A stretch of DNA of 7,519 bases from Sideroxydans lithotrophicus (GCA_022736605.1 DZDB01000096.1:1-7519); one strand, 5' to 3'. Shown: positions 1 to 5,845, numbered from the stretch's first letter. A program made the numbers and translations. Notes: generated by a model from the sequence alone, not told the origin.

Positions 1-7
1 TGTTCAT
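1..7 (-). CDS. 5' end of an unidentified gene (start codon only)
   Basis: The first seven bases read ATGAACA on the minus strand, so the gene begins Met-Asn and runs off the left edge. The start is supported by a strong Shine-Dalgarno AAGGAG (15-20) seven bases upstream, and by a sigma-54 promoter whose predicted start site (about 52) would give a leader of roughly 45 nt. The product cannot be known from two codons. Sigma-54-dependent type IV pilins often start Met-Asn or Met-Lys, so pilA is one guess; nitrogen-regulated genes are another. Neither is supported directly. Confidence 0.6.
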
Positions 8-35
8 TTTGAATCTCCTTGGGTTGGGGGTCACA

Positions 36-51
36 AAACACCGTGGTGTTT
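36..51 (-). promoter_or_regulatory. Inverted repeat at the predicted 5' end of the left-edge transcript
   Basis: AAACACC (36-42) and GGTGTTT (45-51) form a perfect 7-bp inverted repeat with a 2-base centre. The sigma-54 promoter predicts a start at about 52, so the repeat would form the very 5' end of the mRNA. It could be a short stabilising stem-loop (the 2-base loop would have to open by a pair) or a DNA operator at +1. The function is inferred. Confidence 0.45.
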
Positions 52-62
52 GCCTAAGGTAT

Positions 63-78
63 TGCAACGGCTGTGCCA
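63..78 (-). promoter_or_regulatory. Sigma-54 (RpoN) -24/-12 promoter
   Basis: On the minus strand the site reads TGGCACA, four bases (GCCG), then TTGCA. The RpoN consensus is TGGCACG-N4-TTGCW, so only the seventh base differs. The invariant GG (76-77) and GC (64-65) are separated by the required 10 bases. The flanks (AGCGC upstream, ATA downstream) also fit the extended consensus mrNrY and NNw. The start is predicted at about 52, upstream of AAGGAG and an ATG. Such promoters need an enhancer-binding ATPase, and candidate upstream elements are present at 152-184. Confidence 0.85.
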
Positions 79-85
79 GCGCTTT

Positions 86-103
86 AAACCCGCATGCGCG
101 TTT
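86..103. repeat. 18-bp imperfect palindrome just upstream of the -24 element
   Basis: AAACCCGCATGCGCGTTT has 9-bp arms with one mismatched pair. It lies about 8 bp upstream of the -24 box (roughly -34 to -51). It could be an operator for a regulator acting near the promoter. It is too close to be a typical enhancer-binding-protein site. Confidence 0.4.
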
Positions 104-151
104 GTGCAAAAGCGTGCCAACTGCGTGCCCATCTTGAAATACTGCTAATTT

Positions 152-164
152 TATCAATGTGTTA
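152..164 (+). promoter_or_regulatory. Candidate IHF binding site
   Basis: TATCAATGTGTTA matches the IHF consensus WATCAANNNNTTR at every defined position and has an AT-rich stretch beside it (tgctaatttt). It lies about 100-112 bp upstream of the predicted sigma-54 start. IHF bends DNA so that a distant activator can contact sigma-54 polymerase, so the site fits its context. The consensus is short, so a chance match is possible, but less likely given the promoter. Confidence 0.55.
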
Positions 165-184
165 GCGGATTGTGGCGGAATGTG
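165..184. repeat. Tandem 10-bp repeat, candidate activator site
   Basis: GCGGATTGTG (165-174) is followed directly by GCGGAATGTG (175-184): two copies of GCGGAWWGTG one helical turn apart. An inverted copy of the core, TCCGC, lies at 195-199. The array sits about 113-133 bp upstream of the predicted sigma-54 start, next to the IHF-like site. That is a usual place for an enhancer-binding-protein site. The regulator is unknown, and I do not recognise the motif as a standard NtrC or NifA site. Confidence 0.45.
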
Positions 185-199
185 AACTATTTTCTCCGC

Positions 200-313
200 A
201 TTTTTCATACGCATCCTGCTGACTTTTTTCTGCCTCGGCAGCAGCCTAGAGCGGGCGCAAAGTGACGTTTTGCGGCAGGTGGTAAGGCGACGATGGTGTT
301 TGGAAGGCGATGC
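200..313. other. Intergenic tail after the first toxin gene; no gene seen
   Basis: Most of this stretch has no convincing coding sequence. Two small inverted repeats are visible: CTGCC-TC-GGCAG, preceded by T6 on the plus strand, and CGCAAA/TTTGCG at 256-274. Neither is followed by a U-tract in minus-strand transcripts, so neither is a convincing terminator for the toxin operon. Read-through from the toxin gene toward the left-edge gene is therefore possible. Confidence 0.5.
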
Positions 314-727
314 TCAAGCATCCCATGGGTTGACAATGACCAAGCCGGGAAATTTGAAGTCTTTTTCGTTGCGCGTAACCAGGCGCAAGTCATGCTGTAG
401 TGCTGTGGCGGCCAGCAGGCTGTCGATAGCGGGCACTGGGCGAGCCGCTGCGGCTAACAGGCGACCCCAGCGATCTGCTACTTCTGCATCCACCGGCAAC
501 AGGTTTTGGCCGAACCAGTTTAGTAAATCATTTTCCAGCCATAGCCGTAATTTTTCTTGACGCGGCGTATCGGGCAATTTTTCTACACCCTTGCGCAGTT
601 CTCCCAGCGTTAATACGCTTAAATACAGCGCGGCATCCGGCAGGGATTCAAACCAGGCGACTACGCGCGGTTCGGGCTTCGCCCGAATAAGCTCGGAAAC
701 GACATTGGTGTCGATCAGATAGCTCAT
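314..727 (-). CDS. vapC: PIN-domain toxin, VapC/FitB type
   Basis: This 137-residue protein is full length for a VapC-type type II toxin, a metal-dependent ribonuclease of the PIN fold. The acidic active-site residues are in the expected order: Asp6 in IDTN, Glu43 in LGELRKG, Asp102 in AIDSLLAATA, and the Asn120/Asp123 region of VTRNEKDF. The WFESLPD/LYLSVLTLGELRKG stretch and the NPW ending resemble the FitB branch. Its ATG overlaps the antitoxin stop (ATGA, 4 bases), so translation is probably coupled. The RNA target (commonly tRNA or rRNA in the family) cannot be told from sequence. There is no sign of decay, so the toxin should be active unless neutralised. Confidence 0.93.
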   Translation of the reverse strand: MSYLIDTNVVSELIRAKPEPRVVAWFESLPDAALYLSVLTLGELRKGVEKLPDTPRQEKLRLWLENDLLNWFGQNLLPVDAEVADRWGRLLAAAARPVPAIDSLLAATALQHDLRLVTRNEKDFKFPGLVIVNPWDA

Positions 728-972
728 AGCGCTGTTTCGCGTGTCAGAGAAGTGTCTCTGTCCAGTTCCAGTTCGACGGCGTGCAGGGGGGATTCACGCA
801 GGAATGTGACAAGATTGGGCTTGGGATGCGTTAATTGGTCGTATTCGGTGCGCGATAGCACGACTGCTGCGGGGCGGCCTCGCAAGGAAACTGCTTGTGG
901 ACCTTCGTTCAGTGCTTTCTGAATCACTTCGCTTAAATGGGCTTTGGCTTCCTGTAATTGCCAGATTTGCAT
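724..972 (-). CDS. Phd/YefM-family antitoxin
   Basis: This is an 82-residue antitoxin partner of the downstream PIN toxin. The N-terminal part, with WQLQEAKAHLSEVIQKA, GPQAVSLRGRPAAVVLS and EYDQL, is the Phd/YefM DNA-binding fold. The C-terminal part (FLRESPL onward, rich in Glu/Asp/Arg) is the usual toxin-wrapping tail. The start is supported by an AAAGGGA ribosome site (981-987), eight bases upstream. The family normally represses its own operon together with the toxin. An inverted repeat across the promoter at 991-1009 is a good candidate operator. Confidence 0.92.
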   Translation of the reverse strand: MQIWQLQEAKAHLSEVIQKALNEGPQAVSLRGRPAAVVLSRTEYDQLTHPKPNLVTFLRESPLHAVELELDRDTSLTRETAL

Positions 973-990
973 GATGTCTATCCCTTTTAA

Positions 991-1037
991 TGACTGGTCT
1001 GTCTAGTCATATTAATTGTGTCAGACATGCATGGCAA
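991..1037 (-). promoter_or_regulatory. Promoter and operator of the Phd-PIN toxin-antitoxin operon
   Basis: On the minus strand, TTGCCA (1032-1037, five of six to the -35 consensus) and TAATAT (1009-1014, four of six to the -10) are separated by 17 bases. The predicted start is near 1002. An inverted repeat, TGACT (991-995) and AGTCA (1005-1009), extended to 7-bp arms with one mismatch, covers the start site and touches the -10. Autorepression there would block initiation. The promoter begins about 15 bases past the stop of the preceding toxin gene. Confidence 0.65.
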
Positions 1038-1051
1038 TGCGTATTTTTGTT

Positions 1052-1477
1052 TTACTGTGTGACGAAAGGATTCATAACCAGAACCCCGGCAATGTGCTGG
1101 CCGCTTTGCAGGTCTTCGGTCAATAATTCAGCGGCACCTGCACGTTCAGCAGCGGCGATGATCATGCCGTCCCAGAATGAGGTTTGCCAGGTGTCGGCTA
1201 TTTCAGAAGCGCGTATCGCCATTTGACCGTCAGTTGCAACCCGAATCCAGGGTAGGTAGGTGTGCATGACTTCGCGTGCCATGGCGGTGGACAAGGGTTG
1301 CGGGATTTTTCGGGTGACGTTGACGAAGAATTCCTGCAAGACCTGGGTGGAGAGGCAGCCACTGTTGGCATGCCAGAGTGTGATCAATAGTTGCCGGGCG
1401 CGTTCGTGTTTGTCACCCGCATCGCGATCATGCGCGTACAGCAGGATATTGGTATCAACGAAGCGCAGTGCGGTCAT
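1052..1477 (-). CDS. vapC: PIN-domain toxin, VapC type (second module)
   Basis: This 141-residue PIN-domain ribonuclease has Asp8 in FVDTNILLYAHD, Glu49 in STQVLQEFFVN, Asp103 in SFWDGMIIAAAERAG and the acidic pair Glu121/Asp122 in LLTEDLQSGQ: the complete acidic set. It is only distantly similar to the other PIN toxin in the window and has a different type of antitoxin, so this is not a tandem duplication. Its ATG lies inside the 3' end of the antitoxin gene (23-base overlap). No clear ribosome site is close by, which suggests translational coupling that keeps toxin below antitoxin. Confidence 0.92.
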   Translation of the reverse strand: MTALRFVDTNILLYAHDRDAGDKHERARQLLITLWHANSGCLSTQVLQEFFVNVTRKIPQPLSTAMAREVMHTYLPWIRVATDGQMAIRASEIADTWQTSFWDGMIIAAAERAGAAELLTEDLQSGQHIAGVLVMNPFVTQ

Positions 1478-1700
1478 GTAGCGCTGCCCGATCCTGGATG
1501 GCTTGACCGCCTAGCGAAAAACCCCGTTCAAGCAGCGATAGTGCTATCAGCCTGGCGTGGTCATAGCGGCGCTGTTGTTCGACCTGCATTTGCAATTCGT
1601 CTGCGAGCATGGCGCTAATGCTGGTGCCGCGCTGTGCTGCCAGTGCCCGGGCGGCTTTCAGTATCGTCTGGTCGAGTGCGAGTGTGATGTTCTGTTTCAT
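1455..1700 (-). CDS. Ribbon-helix-helix-type antitoxin of the second module
   Basis: The 81-residue product starts MKQNITLALDQTILKAARAL and continues QRGTSISAMLADEL. This has the strand-helix-turn-helix pattern of VapB/CopG-like ribbon-helix-helix proteins, here of the kind often annotated as VapC-associated hypothetical. The C-terminal half (EQQRRYDHARLIALSLLERGFSLGG) matches tails seen with PIN toxins and probably binds the toxin. AAGGAA (1708-1713) lies seven bases before the ATG. The operon promoter contains a perfect inverted repeat over its -10 box, fitting autorepression. Confidence 0.85.
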   Translation of the reverse strand: MKQNITLALDQTILKAARALAAQRGTSISAMLADELQMQVEQQRRYDHARLIALSLLERGFSLGGQAIQDRAALHDRTALR

Positions 1701-1728
1701 ACCCCGATTCCTTTCCTGCTGAATGCTG

Positions 1729-1763
1729 CACGTATTATACGTGTGCTATGCGTGTGCGGGCAA
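1729..1763 (-). promoter_or_regulatory. Promoter and operator of the RHH-PIN toxin-antitoxin operon
   Basis: A perfect TATAAT (minus strand, 1734-1739) has TTGCCC (1758-1763) 18 bases upstream as a fair -35. The -10 is buried in a perfect inverted repeat, CACGTAT-t-ATACGTG (1729-1743). A dimer bound here would mask the -10 directly, which is the expected autorepression geometry for a ribbon-helix-helix antitoxin. Confidence 0.75.
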
Positions 1764-1796
1764 GATGTCGTTGACGCTGGCGGTTCCTGTTTGCAC

Positions 1797-1836
1797 AAAC
1801 CAAAAAAGCCACGCTTTCGCGCGGCTTTTTTGGTTT
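1797..1836 (-). terminator. Rho-independent terminator of tRNA-Lys
   Basis: AAACCAAAAAAGCC (1797-1810) pairs perfectly with GGCTTTTTTGGTTT (1823-1836): a 14-bp stem around a 12-base loop that can itself close by CGC/GCG. It starts four bases after the tRNA CCA. The U-run lies inside the stem's 3' arm. Being nearly symmetric, it could also act on plus-strand transcripts. Confidence 0.85.
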
Positions 1837-1839
1837 TAC

Positions 1840-1915
1840 TGGTGGGTCGGGCGGGGGTCGAACCCGCGACAAACGGATTAAAAGTCCGCTGCTCTACCGG
1901 CTGAGCTACCGACCC
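1840..1915 (-). tRNA. trnK: tRNA-Lys (anticodon TTT)
   Basis: This 76-base gene folds into a full cloverleaf. The acceptor is GGGTCGG/CCGACCC, the D-arm is GCTC...GAGC, the anticodon stem GCGGA/TCCGT encloses loop CTTTTAA (anticodon TTT, reading AAA/AAG), and the T-arm is GCGGG-TTCGACC-CCCGC. The 3' CCA is encoded. It has its own promoter upstream and terminator downstream. Confidence 0.98.
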
Positions 1916-1927
1916 GGCAAGCGCGCA

Positions 1928-1955
1928 ATTATACGGCATTGCGACTTGCCGTCAA
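1928..1955 (-). promoter_or_regulatory. Promoter of tRNA-Lys
   Basis: Minus-strand TTGACG (1950-1955) and a perfect TATAAT (1928-1933) are separated by 16 bases. The bases between the -10 and the start are TGCGCGC, a GC-rich discriminator typical of stable-RNA promoters under stringent (ppGpp) control. A GGCAAG/CTTGCC inverted repeat (1916-1921 and 1945-1950) brackets the -10. The -35 lies only about 12 bases after the stop of the upstream VWA gene. Confidence 0.85.
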
Positions 1956-1966
1956 CCTGAAATCCG

Positions 1967-4090
1967 CTATGTGGTGAGTTTGCGATAGATGTCGGCGGCT
2001 TTGAGGGGCAACTTTTTGACGTCGTCAATTTCAATGTAGTTGGCGGCACCGTACATGTGTGGCAGATAGGCTTTGGCTTCACGGTCGATGGTGATGCAGA
2101 ACGGGTGGATGCCAGCTCGGCGCGCTTCAATGAGCGACTGACGCGTGTCTTCGATGCCATATTGGCCGCGATACACGTCAAAATAGTCATCGGGTTTGCC
2201 GTCCGACAGGGTAATCAATAATTTGGTGCGCGCTTCGACTTCCATCAGCAGCTTGGACAGGTGGCGGATGGCGACACCCATGCGCGTGTATTCCTGCGGG
2301 GTGATGCCAGCGATGCGGGCTTTGACCTCGGGCGTGTAGGGTTCGTCAAAACGCTTGATGCGGAAGATTTCGCAGCGCTTGCGGGTGATGCCGGAAAAGC
2401 CGTAGATGGCATAACGGTCGCCCAGCACTTCGAGCGCTTCGGCCAGCAGCACCAGTGCTTCACGTTCGGCGTCATTGATCCAGCCCTTGGTGCTGCCGCT
2501 CATGTCGATCATGAACATGACGGCGATGTTGCGCTCGGAGCGGTGCATGCGGGTGAACAGGCGGTCGCTCATTTCGCTGCCGTCGCGTGCGTCGGCGAGG
2601 GCTTCGACCAGCGCGTCGATGTCGACTTCGTCACCCTGCACCTGGCGTTTTTCCATGCGGTTTTCATCGCGCATGGCTTCGAAGGTTTTGCGCAGGTGTT
2701 TGACCAGGCCGCCGTAGCGCGCCAACACGTCTTTGACATAGCCGGGTTCGGCCGGGCGCACGTCTTTTTCGCGCAGCACGCACCAGTTCTTGCGGTAATG
2801 CTTGCGCCCGCAATCCCACTCGGGATACAAAAATGCGCCATCTTCGTGATAGGTGCCCTGCCACACGTCGTCCGGGTCGCGCGCTTCGTCCTGATACAGC
2901 CTGGGGTCGTATTCGCCGTCGCCCGCCGGGGTGAGGTATTCCGGTGGGATGTCGCCGAGGTCGAGCTTGATCGAGGTGATGAGCTGGCGCACGTCGTCAG
3001 GCGGCGCGATGGGCATGTCGTTGAGGGTGATTTCGAACTGGTCAATCTGCGGCGTGTTGCCTTCTTCCGGCGGCTTGAGATTGAATACCGGCGGTTTTTT
3101 TTCAGTCTCATCCTGCTGTTTGTGTAAATCGTCCACCAGCTCCGATAGCTTCACGCGCAGCAGCATTTTTTCACGTTCCAGCCGTGCGGCGAGTACTCCG
3201 GCGACGATGTCGGGACGCAGTTCGCCCTGGTAGCACACCGGTTGCGGCGCAGGGTGAGGGTAGGCTTCGGCGACGCAGGCCAAGCTGGTTTCAACGCTGG
3301 TGTCAGGATGTGCCAGTCGGATTTCAAAGGCTTGCCAGACCGGTGTCAGCGCGGCGCTGCCGGATTGCTGTTTGAGCCGCAGCATGTCGCGGGTCAGGCC
3401 GGGCAGTTCACGCGCCAGGCAGGCTTCGAGACGCAGGGTTTCGAGCGCAAAGAAGCAGTTCAGCGCGTGTGTCTGATCCGGATAATCAGCCAGCGCCTCG
3501 TGCAAGTCGGCGCGAAAACTGCCGAAACGTGTCTGCGCCCACTGGAACGCCACCATCGCCTTGGCCAGGCTGAAATTGTCTTCGACGGTGGACATCCAGC
3601 TGATGACTGCAGGCAGGAATAGCGTTTCGCTGTCGGTAAAGGGCGCGTCGGCTTGTTCGAGCTTGAGTTTGCGACCCGACAGACCATGCACAAACGTGAG
3701 CAAAATCCCGCTGACGTCCTCAAATACGGTGCCGGCAGTGCGAATTTCGCTGCTGTGGACGAACTGCTCTACGTTGCGGATGACCAGCAGCGCATCGCGC
3801 AGGCCGGTGCGGTCATAGGTGTCCATTGCGGTCAGCGCCCAGGTTTCGAGCACGCGACGGTCGAGTTTGTCGAGCAGGCTGACGGCGCGCCCGGCGAACT
3901 GGTAGGCGATTTCGATATTGGTGGTGCTGATGCGTTTGATCCAGTCGAGCAGGTAATCCTGCTGTGCGCGCGGCAGCGGGGCGATGTCGGCGATCAGGTC
4001 GTCGAGGCGCAGAAAGGAAAACTCGGCCTCCAGCGTTGCTTCGAGAAATATCCCGATCTGTTCAGCGCTGAGCGGCGGCAGTTTTTGCAT
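1967..4090 (-). CDS. VWA-domain protein, NorD/CbbO-like partner of the AAA+ ATPase
   Basis: This 707-residue protein is probably cytoplasmic, with no signal peptide or membrane helix evident. A largely helical N-terminal region is followed by a charged linker around residues 315-345 (QQDETEKKPPVFN). Next comes a conserved central region with LDLGDIPPEYLTPAGDGEYD and YPEWDCGRKHYRKNWC. The C-terminal von Willebrand A domain (about 520-707) has a complete MIDAS: Asp529, Ser531 and Ser533 in MIDMSGSTKG, Thr602 in QEYTRMG and Asp630 in LSDGKPDDY. The layout is that of NorD and CbbO, which act with a MoxR-type ATPase to activate a metalloenzyme. Its ATG overlaps the ATPase stop (TAATG), with no strong ribosome site, so translation is probably coupled. 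A target related to APS reductase is inferred from position only. Confidence 0.88.
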   Translation of the reverse strand: MQKLPPLSAEQIGIFLEATLEAEFSFLRLDDLIADIAPLPRAQQDYLLDWIKRISTTNIEIAYQFAGRAVSLLDKLDRRVLETWALTAMDTYDRTGLRDALLVIRNVEQFVHSSEIRTAGTVFEDVSGILLTFVHGLSGRKLKLEQADAPFTDSETLFLPAVISWMSTVEDNFSLAKAMVAFQWAQTRFGSFRADLHEALADYPDQTHALNCFFALETLRLEACLARELPGLTRDMLRLKQQSGSAALTPVWQAFEIRLAHPDTSVETSLACVAEAYPHPAPQPVCYQGELRPDIVAGVLAARLEREKMLLRVKLSELVDDLHKQQDETEKKPPVFNLKPPEEGNTPQIDQFEITLNDMPIAPPDDVRQLITSIKLDLGDIPPEYLTPAGDGEYDPRLYQDEARDPDDVWQGTYHEDGAFLYPEWDCGRKHYRKNWCVLREKDVRPAEPGYVKDVLARYGGLVKHLRKTFEAMRDENRMEKRQVQGDEVDIDALVEALADARDGSEMSDRLFTRMHRSERNIAVMFMIDMSGSTKGWINDAEREALVLLAEALEVLGDRYAIYGFSGITRKRCEIFRIKRFDEPYTPEVKARIAGITPQEYTRMGVAIRHLSKLLMEVEARTKLLITLSDGKPDDYFDVYRGQYGIEDTRQSLIEARRAGIHPFCITIDREAKAYLPHMYGAANYIEIDDVKKLPLKAADIYRKLTT

Positions 4091-4902
4091 TAGAACAGCG
4101 AGGAGGAGAGTTCCTGCACGGCGGCGAGCATTTCGGCGTCGTCGGTAATCGCCTGGGCAATCGCGCTGCGGCAGGCGACGACCGGCGGCACGCCGTTGGC
4201 GATGAGTTTGCCTGCGTGGATCAAGAGACGCGTACTGGCACCTTCTTCCAGGCCGCTGCCTTTGAGATTGCGCGTCATCTGGGCAAATTTGACCAGGCGC
4301 TCGGCCAGCGCGGCGTCGACGCGGCCTTCGGTGGCGACGATTTTGGCTTCCAGGCTGGCGTTGGGATAGTCGAATTCGAGCGCCACAAAACGTTGCCGGG
4401 TGCTTTGTTTGAGGTCTTTGAGCACGCTCTGGTAGCCGGGATTGTACGAAATTGCCAGGCAGAAATCGTCGTTGGCTTCGAGGATCAGGCCGAGCTTTTC
4501 CATTGGCAGCGCGCGGCGGTCGTCGGCCAGCGGGTGGATGACGACCATGGTGTCCTTGCGCGCCTCGACGATTTCATCCAGATAGCAGATTGCACCGGAC
4601 CGTACTGCGCGCGCCAGTGGGCCGTCAACCCAGCAGGTTTCACCACCTTTGACCAGATAACGCCCCACCAGATCGGATGCGGTCAGATCGTCATGGCACG
4701 AGACGGTAATCAGTGGCCGCTTGAGGCGCCAGGCCATGTATTCCATGAAGCGCGTCTTGCCGCAGCCGGTCGGGCCTTTTAGCAGTACCGGCAGGCGGTT
4801 GGCGTAAGCCGCCTCGAAAATGGCGATTTCGCCGCCGACCGGTTCGTAATACGGTTCACGCTCGATAAAGTTGGATTCCGGGTTAAGGGTGCGCGCATTC
4901 AT
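4090..4902 (-). CDS. MoxR-type AAA+ ATPase of the CbbQ/NirQ/NorQ family
   Basis: The 270-residue AAA+ ATPase is of normal length for CbbQ/NorQ. Walker A is GPTGCGKT (residues 43-50) and Walker B is ICYLDE (Asp109, Glu110). The family-typical CHDDLTASDLVGRYL and VDGPLARAVRSGAI stretches are present. SYNPGYQS carries the sensor-1 Asn, and STRQRF supplies the arginine-finger region. A CbbQ_C-like C-terminus follows. Members form hexamers that use ATP with a VWA partner to remodel an enzyme: Rubisco for CbbQ-CbbO, NO reductase for NorQ-NorD. Neither target is in view, and aprA lies two genes upstream. The start follows AAGGA by nine bases and is five bases after the previous gene's stop; the VWA gene overlaps by one base. 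This is a tightly coupled operon. Confidence 0.93.
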   Translation of the reverse strand: MNARTLNPESNFIEREPYYEPVGGEIAIFEAAYANRLPVLLKGPTGCGKTRFMEYMAWRLKRPLITVSCHDDLTASDLVGRYLVKGGETCWVDGPLARAVRSGAICYLDEIVEARKDTMVVIHPLADDRRALPMEKLGLILEANDDFCLAISYNPGYQSVLKDLKQSTRQRFVALEFDYPNASLEAKIVATEGRVDAALAERLVKFAQMTRNLKGSGLEEGASTRLLIHAGKLIANGVPPVVACRSAIAQAITDDAEMLAAVQELSSSLF

Positions 4903-4907
4903 TCAGC

Positions 4908-5822
4908 TCAATCCTTGATGCCGTATTTGTCGTTGGGGTCAACCCGTGAAATCGCTTCGGGGGGTACTTTGGCGGCGATTTCATCCATGACCGCTTCACG
5001 CTCGGTTTTGCGCGACAGGCGCTTGTCAAGCGCATCGGCCTTCATCGGGATGCTTTCTTCATTGAACATGACCTGGCGAATCAGGCGGAAACCAAATTGC
5101 ATCAGTTCGGGTTCTGAGCCAAGAATTTGTGCCATTTCCGCATCGTCGAGATCATAGACTTCACGGAACGAGGGGTGTTCGACAAACAGGCGGAAACGGT
5201 CGAGGTCGTAACACGCCATGAAAAACAGTTGCAGGCTGCGGTCAGATGGCTTGCCGATGGTCGGCCCGGCCGATTTTTTCTTCAGCACCAGCTGGCGCCA
5301 GCCGCGACCCAGTTCATCGTAAATCTCGACGCCCTGCTCCTTGCGGTAGTCGTCAACGGTGATGCTGCGCGGTTCATTGTGGCCGTGGCAATGCTTTTCC
5401 TGCACCACGGCGTAGGCGGCGGTATCGGTGGTGGCGTGCTGTTTGCGCATCGACAGCAGCGCAATCGGATAATAACGACAGGAAGTGGGGCGGTCTTCGT
5501 AAACGCTGCAGCCTTCCGGGCGCATCAACTGGCAGGCGCTGCCGCCTTCGACTGGCTTGAGTTTGAGGCCAGCGATACCGCCCGGTTCGAGCTCGTACGG
5601 CAGCGTGTATTGAAGCAGGAATTCGCCCGAGCTCAGACCGAGGCGGTTTTTCAGGCGCAGCACGTCATAGGGGGTGAGTGTGATGTCGATGTTGCTGCAA
5701 CACGCATTCCAGCAGTCGATACCTTTGCGGCATTGGAACTGGATGACTTTGTCACCTTCCACCAGATTGGGCACGACCGGGCTGAGCGGGAAGGGGATGT
5801 CGTTGATGTCGGGTTGTTCCAT
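4908..5822 (-). CDS. YkgJ-family cysteine-cluster protein (putative Zn/Fe-binding)
   Basis: The 304-residue protein starts MEQPDINDIPFPLS. This ATG has a good ribosome site (GAGGAA, six bases upstream). A longer in-frame start at 5903 would lie in the terminator hairpin and is rejected. The N-terminal half has the YkgJ pattern: Cys31, Cys37 and the pair Cys41-Cys42, then ITLTPYDVLRLKNRLG, then Cys97, Cys105 and Cys115 (GCSVYEDRPTSCRYYP). Cys145 lies in a HCHGH cluster. Such proteins are annotated as zinc- or iron-chelating, with no firm biochemical role. Residues after about 160 look specific to this subgroup. It precedes the AAA+ gene by five bases. Possible roles are metal or Fe-S handling for APS reductase (inferred) or an unrelated redox function. 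Confidence 0.88.
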   Translation of the reverse strand: MEQPDINDIPFPLSPVVPNLVEGDKVIQFQCRKGIDCWNACCSNIDITLTPYDVLRLKNRLGLSSGEFLLQYTLPYELEPGGIAGLKLKPVEGGSACQLMRPEGCSVYEDRPTSCRYYPIALLSMRKQHATTDTAAYAVVQEKHCHGHNEPRSITVDDYRKEQGVEIYDELGRGWRQLVLKKKSAGPTIGKPSDRSLQLFFMACYDLDRFRLFVEHPSFREVYDLDDAEMAQILGSEPELMQFGFRLIRQVMFNEESIPMKADALDKRLSRKTEREAVMDEIAAKVPPEAISRVDPNDKYGIKD

Positions 5823-5845
5823 ATACACTTCCTCGCGGGTTAAGA

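Noticed and set aside
256..274. CGCAAA/TTTGCG hairpin as terminator of the first toxin operon
   Set aside because: The stem is only 6 bp and no U-run follows it in the minus-strand transcript.
1557..1904. 115-residue plus-strand frame ending in GRAGVEPATNGLKVRCSTG
   Set aside because: Its end is the antisense of the tRNA and the rest is antisense to the antitoxin and its promoter.
1..1915. Integrative element anchored at tRNA-Lys
   Set aside because: I found no integrase, transposase or second copy of the tRNA 3' end in the window, so only a hotspot is suggested.
1697..1939. 80-residue minus-strand reading frame containing VAQPVEQRTFNPFVAGS
   Set aside because: It is a translation of the tRNA-Lys gene and its terminator; this peptide is a well-known false ORF from tRNA sequence.
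2261..3127. 288-residue plus-strand open frame
   Set aside because: It is antisense to the VWA gene, whose complete domain motifs define the true frame. Its Val/Ala/Phe/Asp/Gly-rich composition is typical of a GC-rich shadow.
4090..4902. Assigning the AAA+/VWA pair as Rubisco (CbbQO) or NO-reductase (NorQD) activators
   Set aside because: Sequence similarity alone cannot separate these families here, and no cbb or nor structural gene is in the window, so no gene symbol is given.
5127..5843. 238-residue plus-strand frame, and similar ones at 4216-4782 and 5928-6539
   Set aside because: All lie opposite well-recognised genes (cysteine-cluster, AAA+, aprA) and have no recognisable motif or ribosome site.
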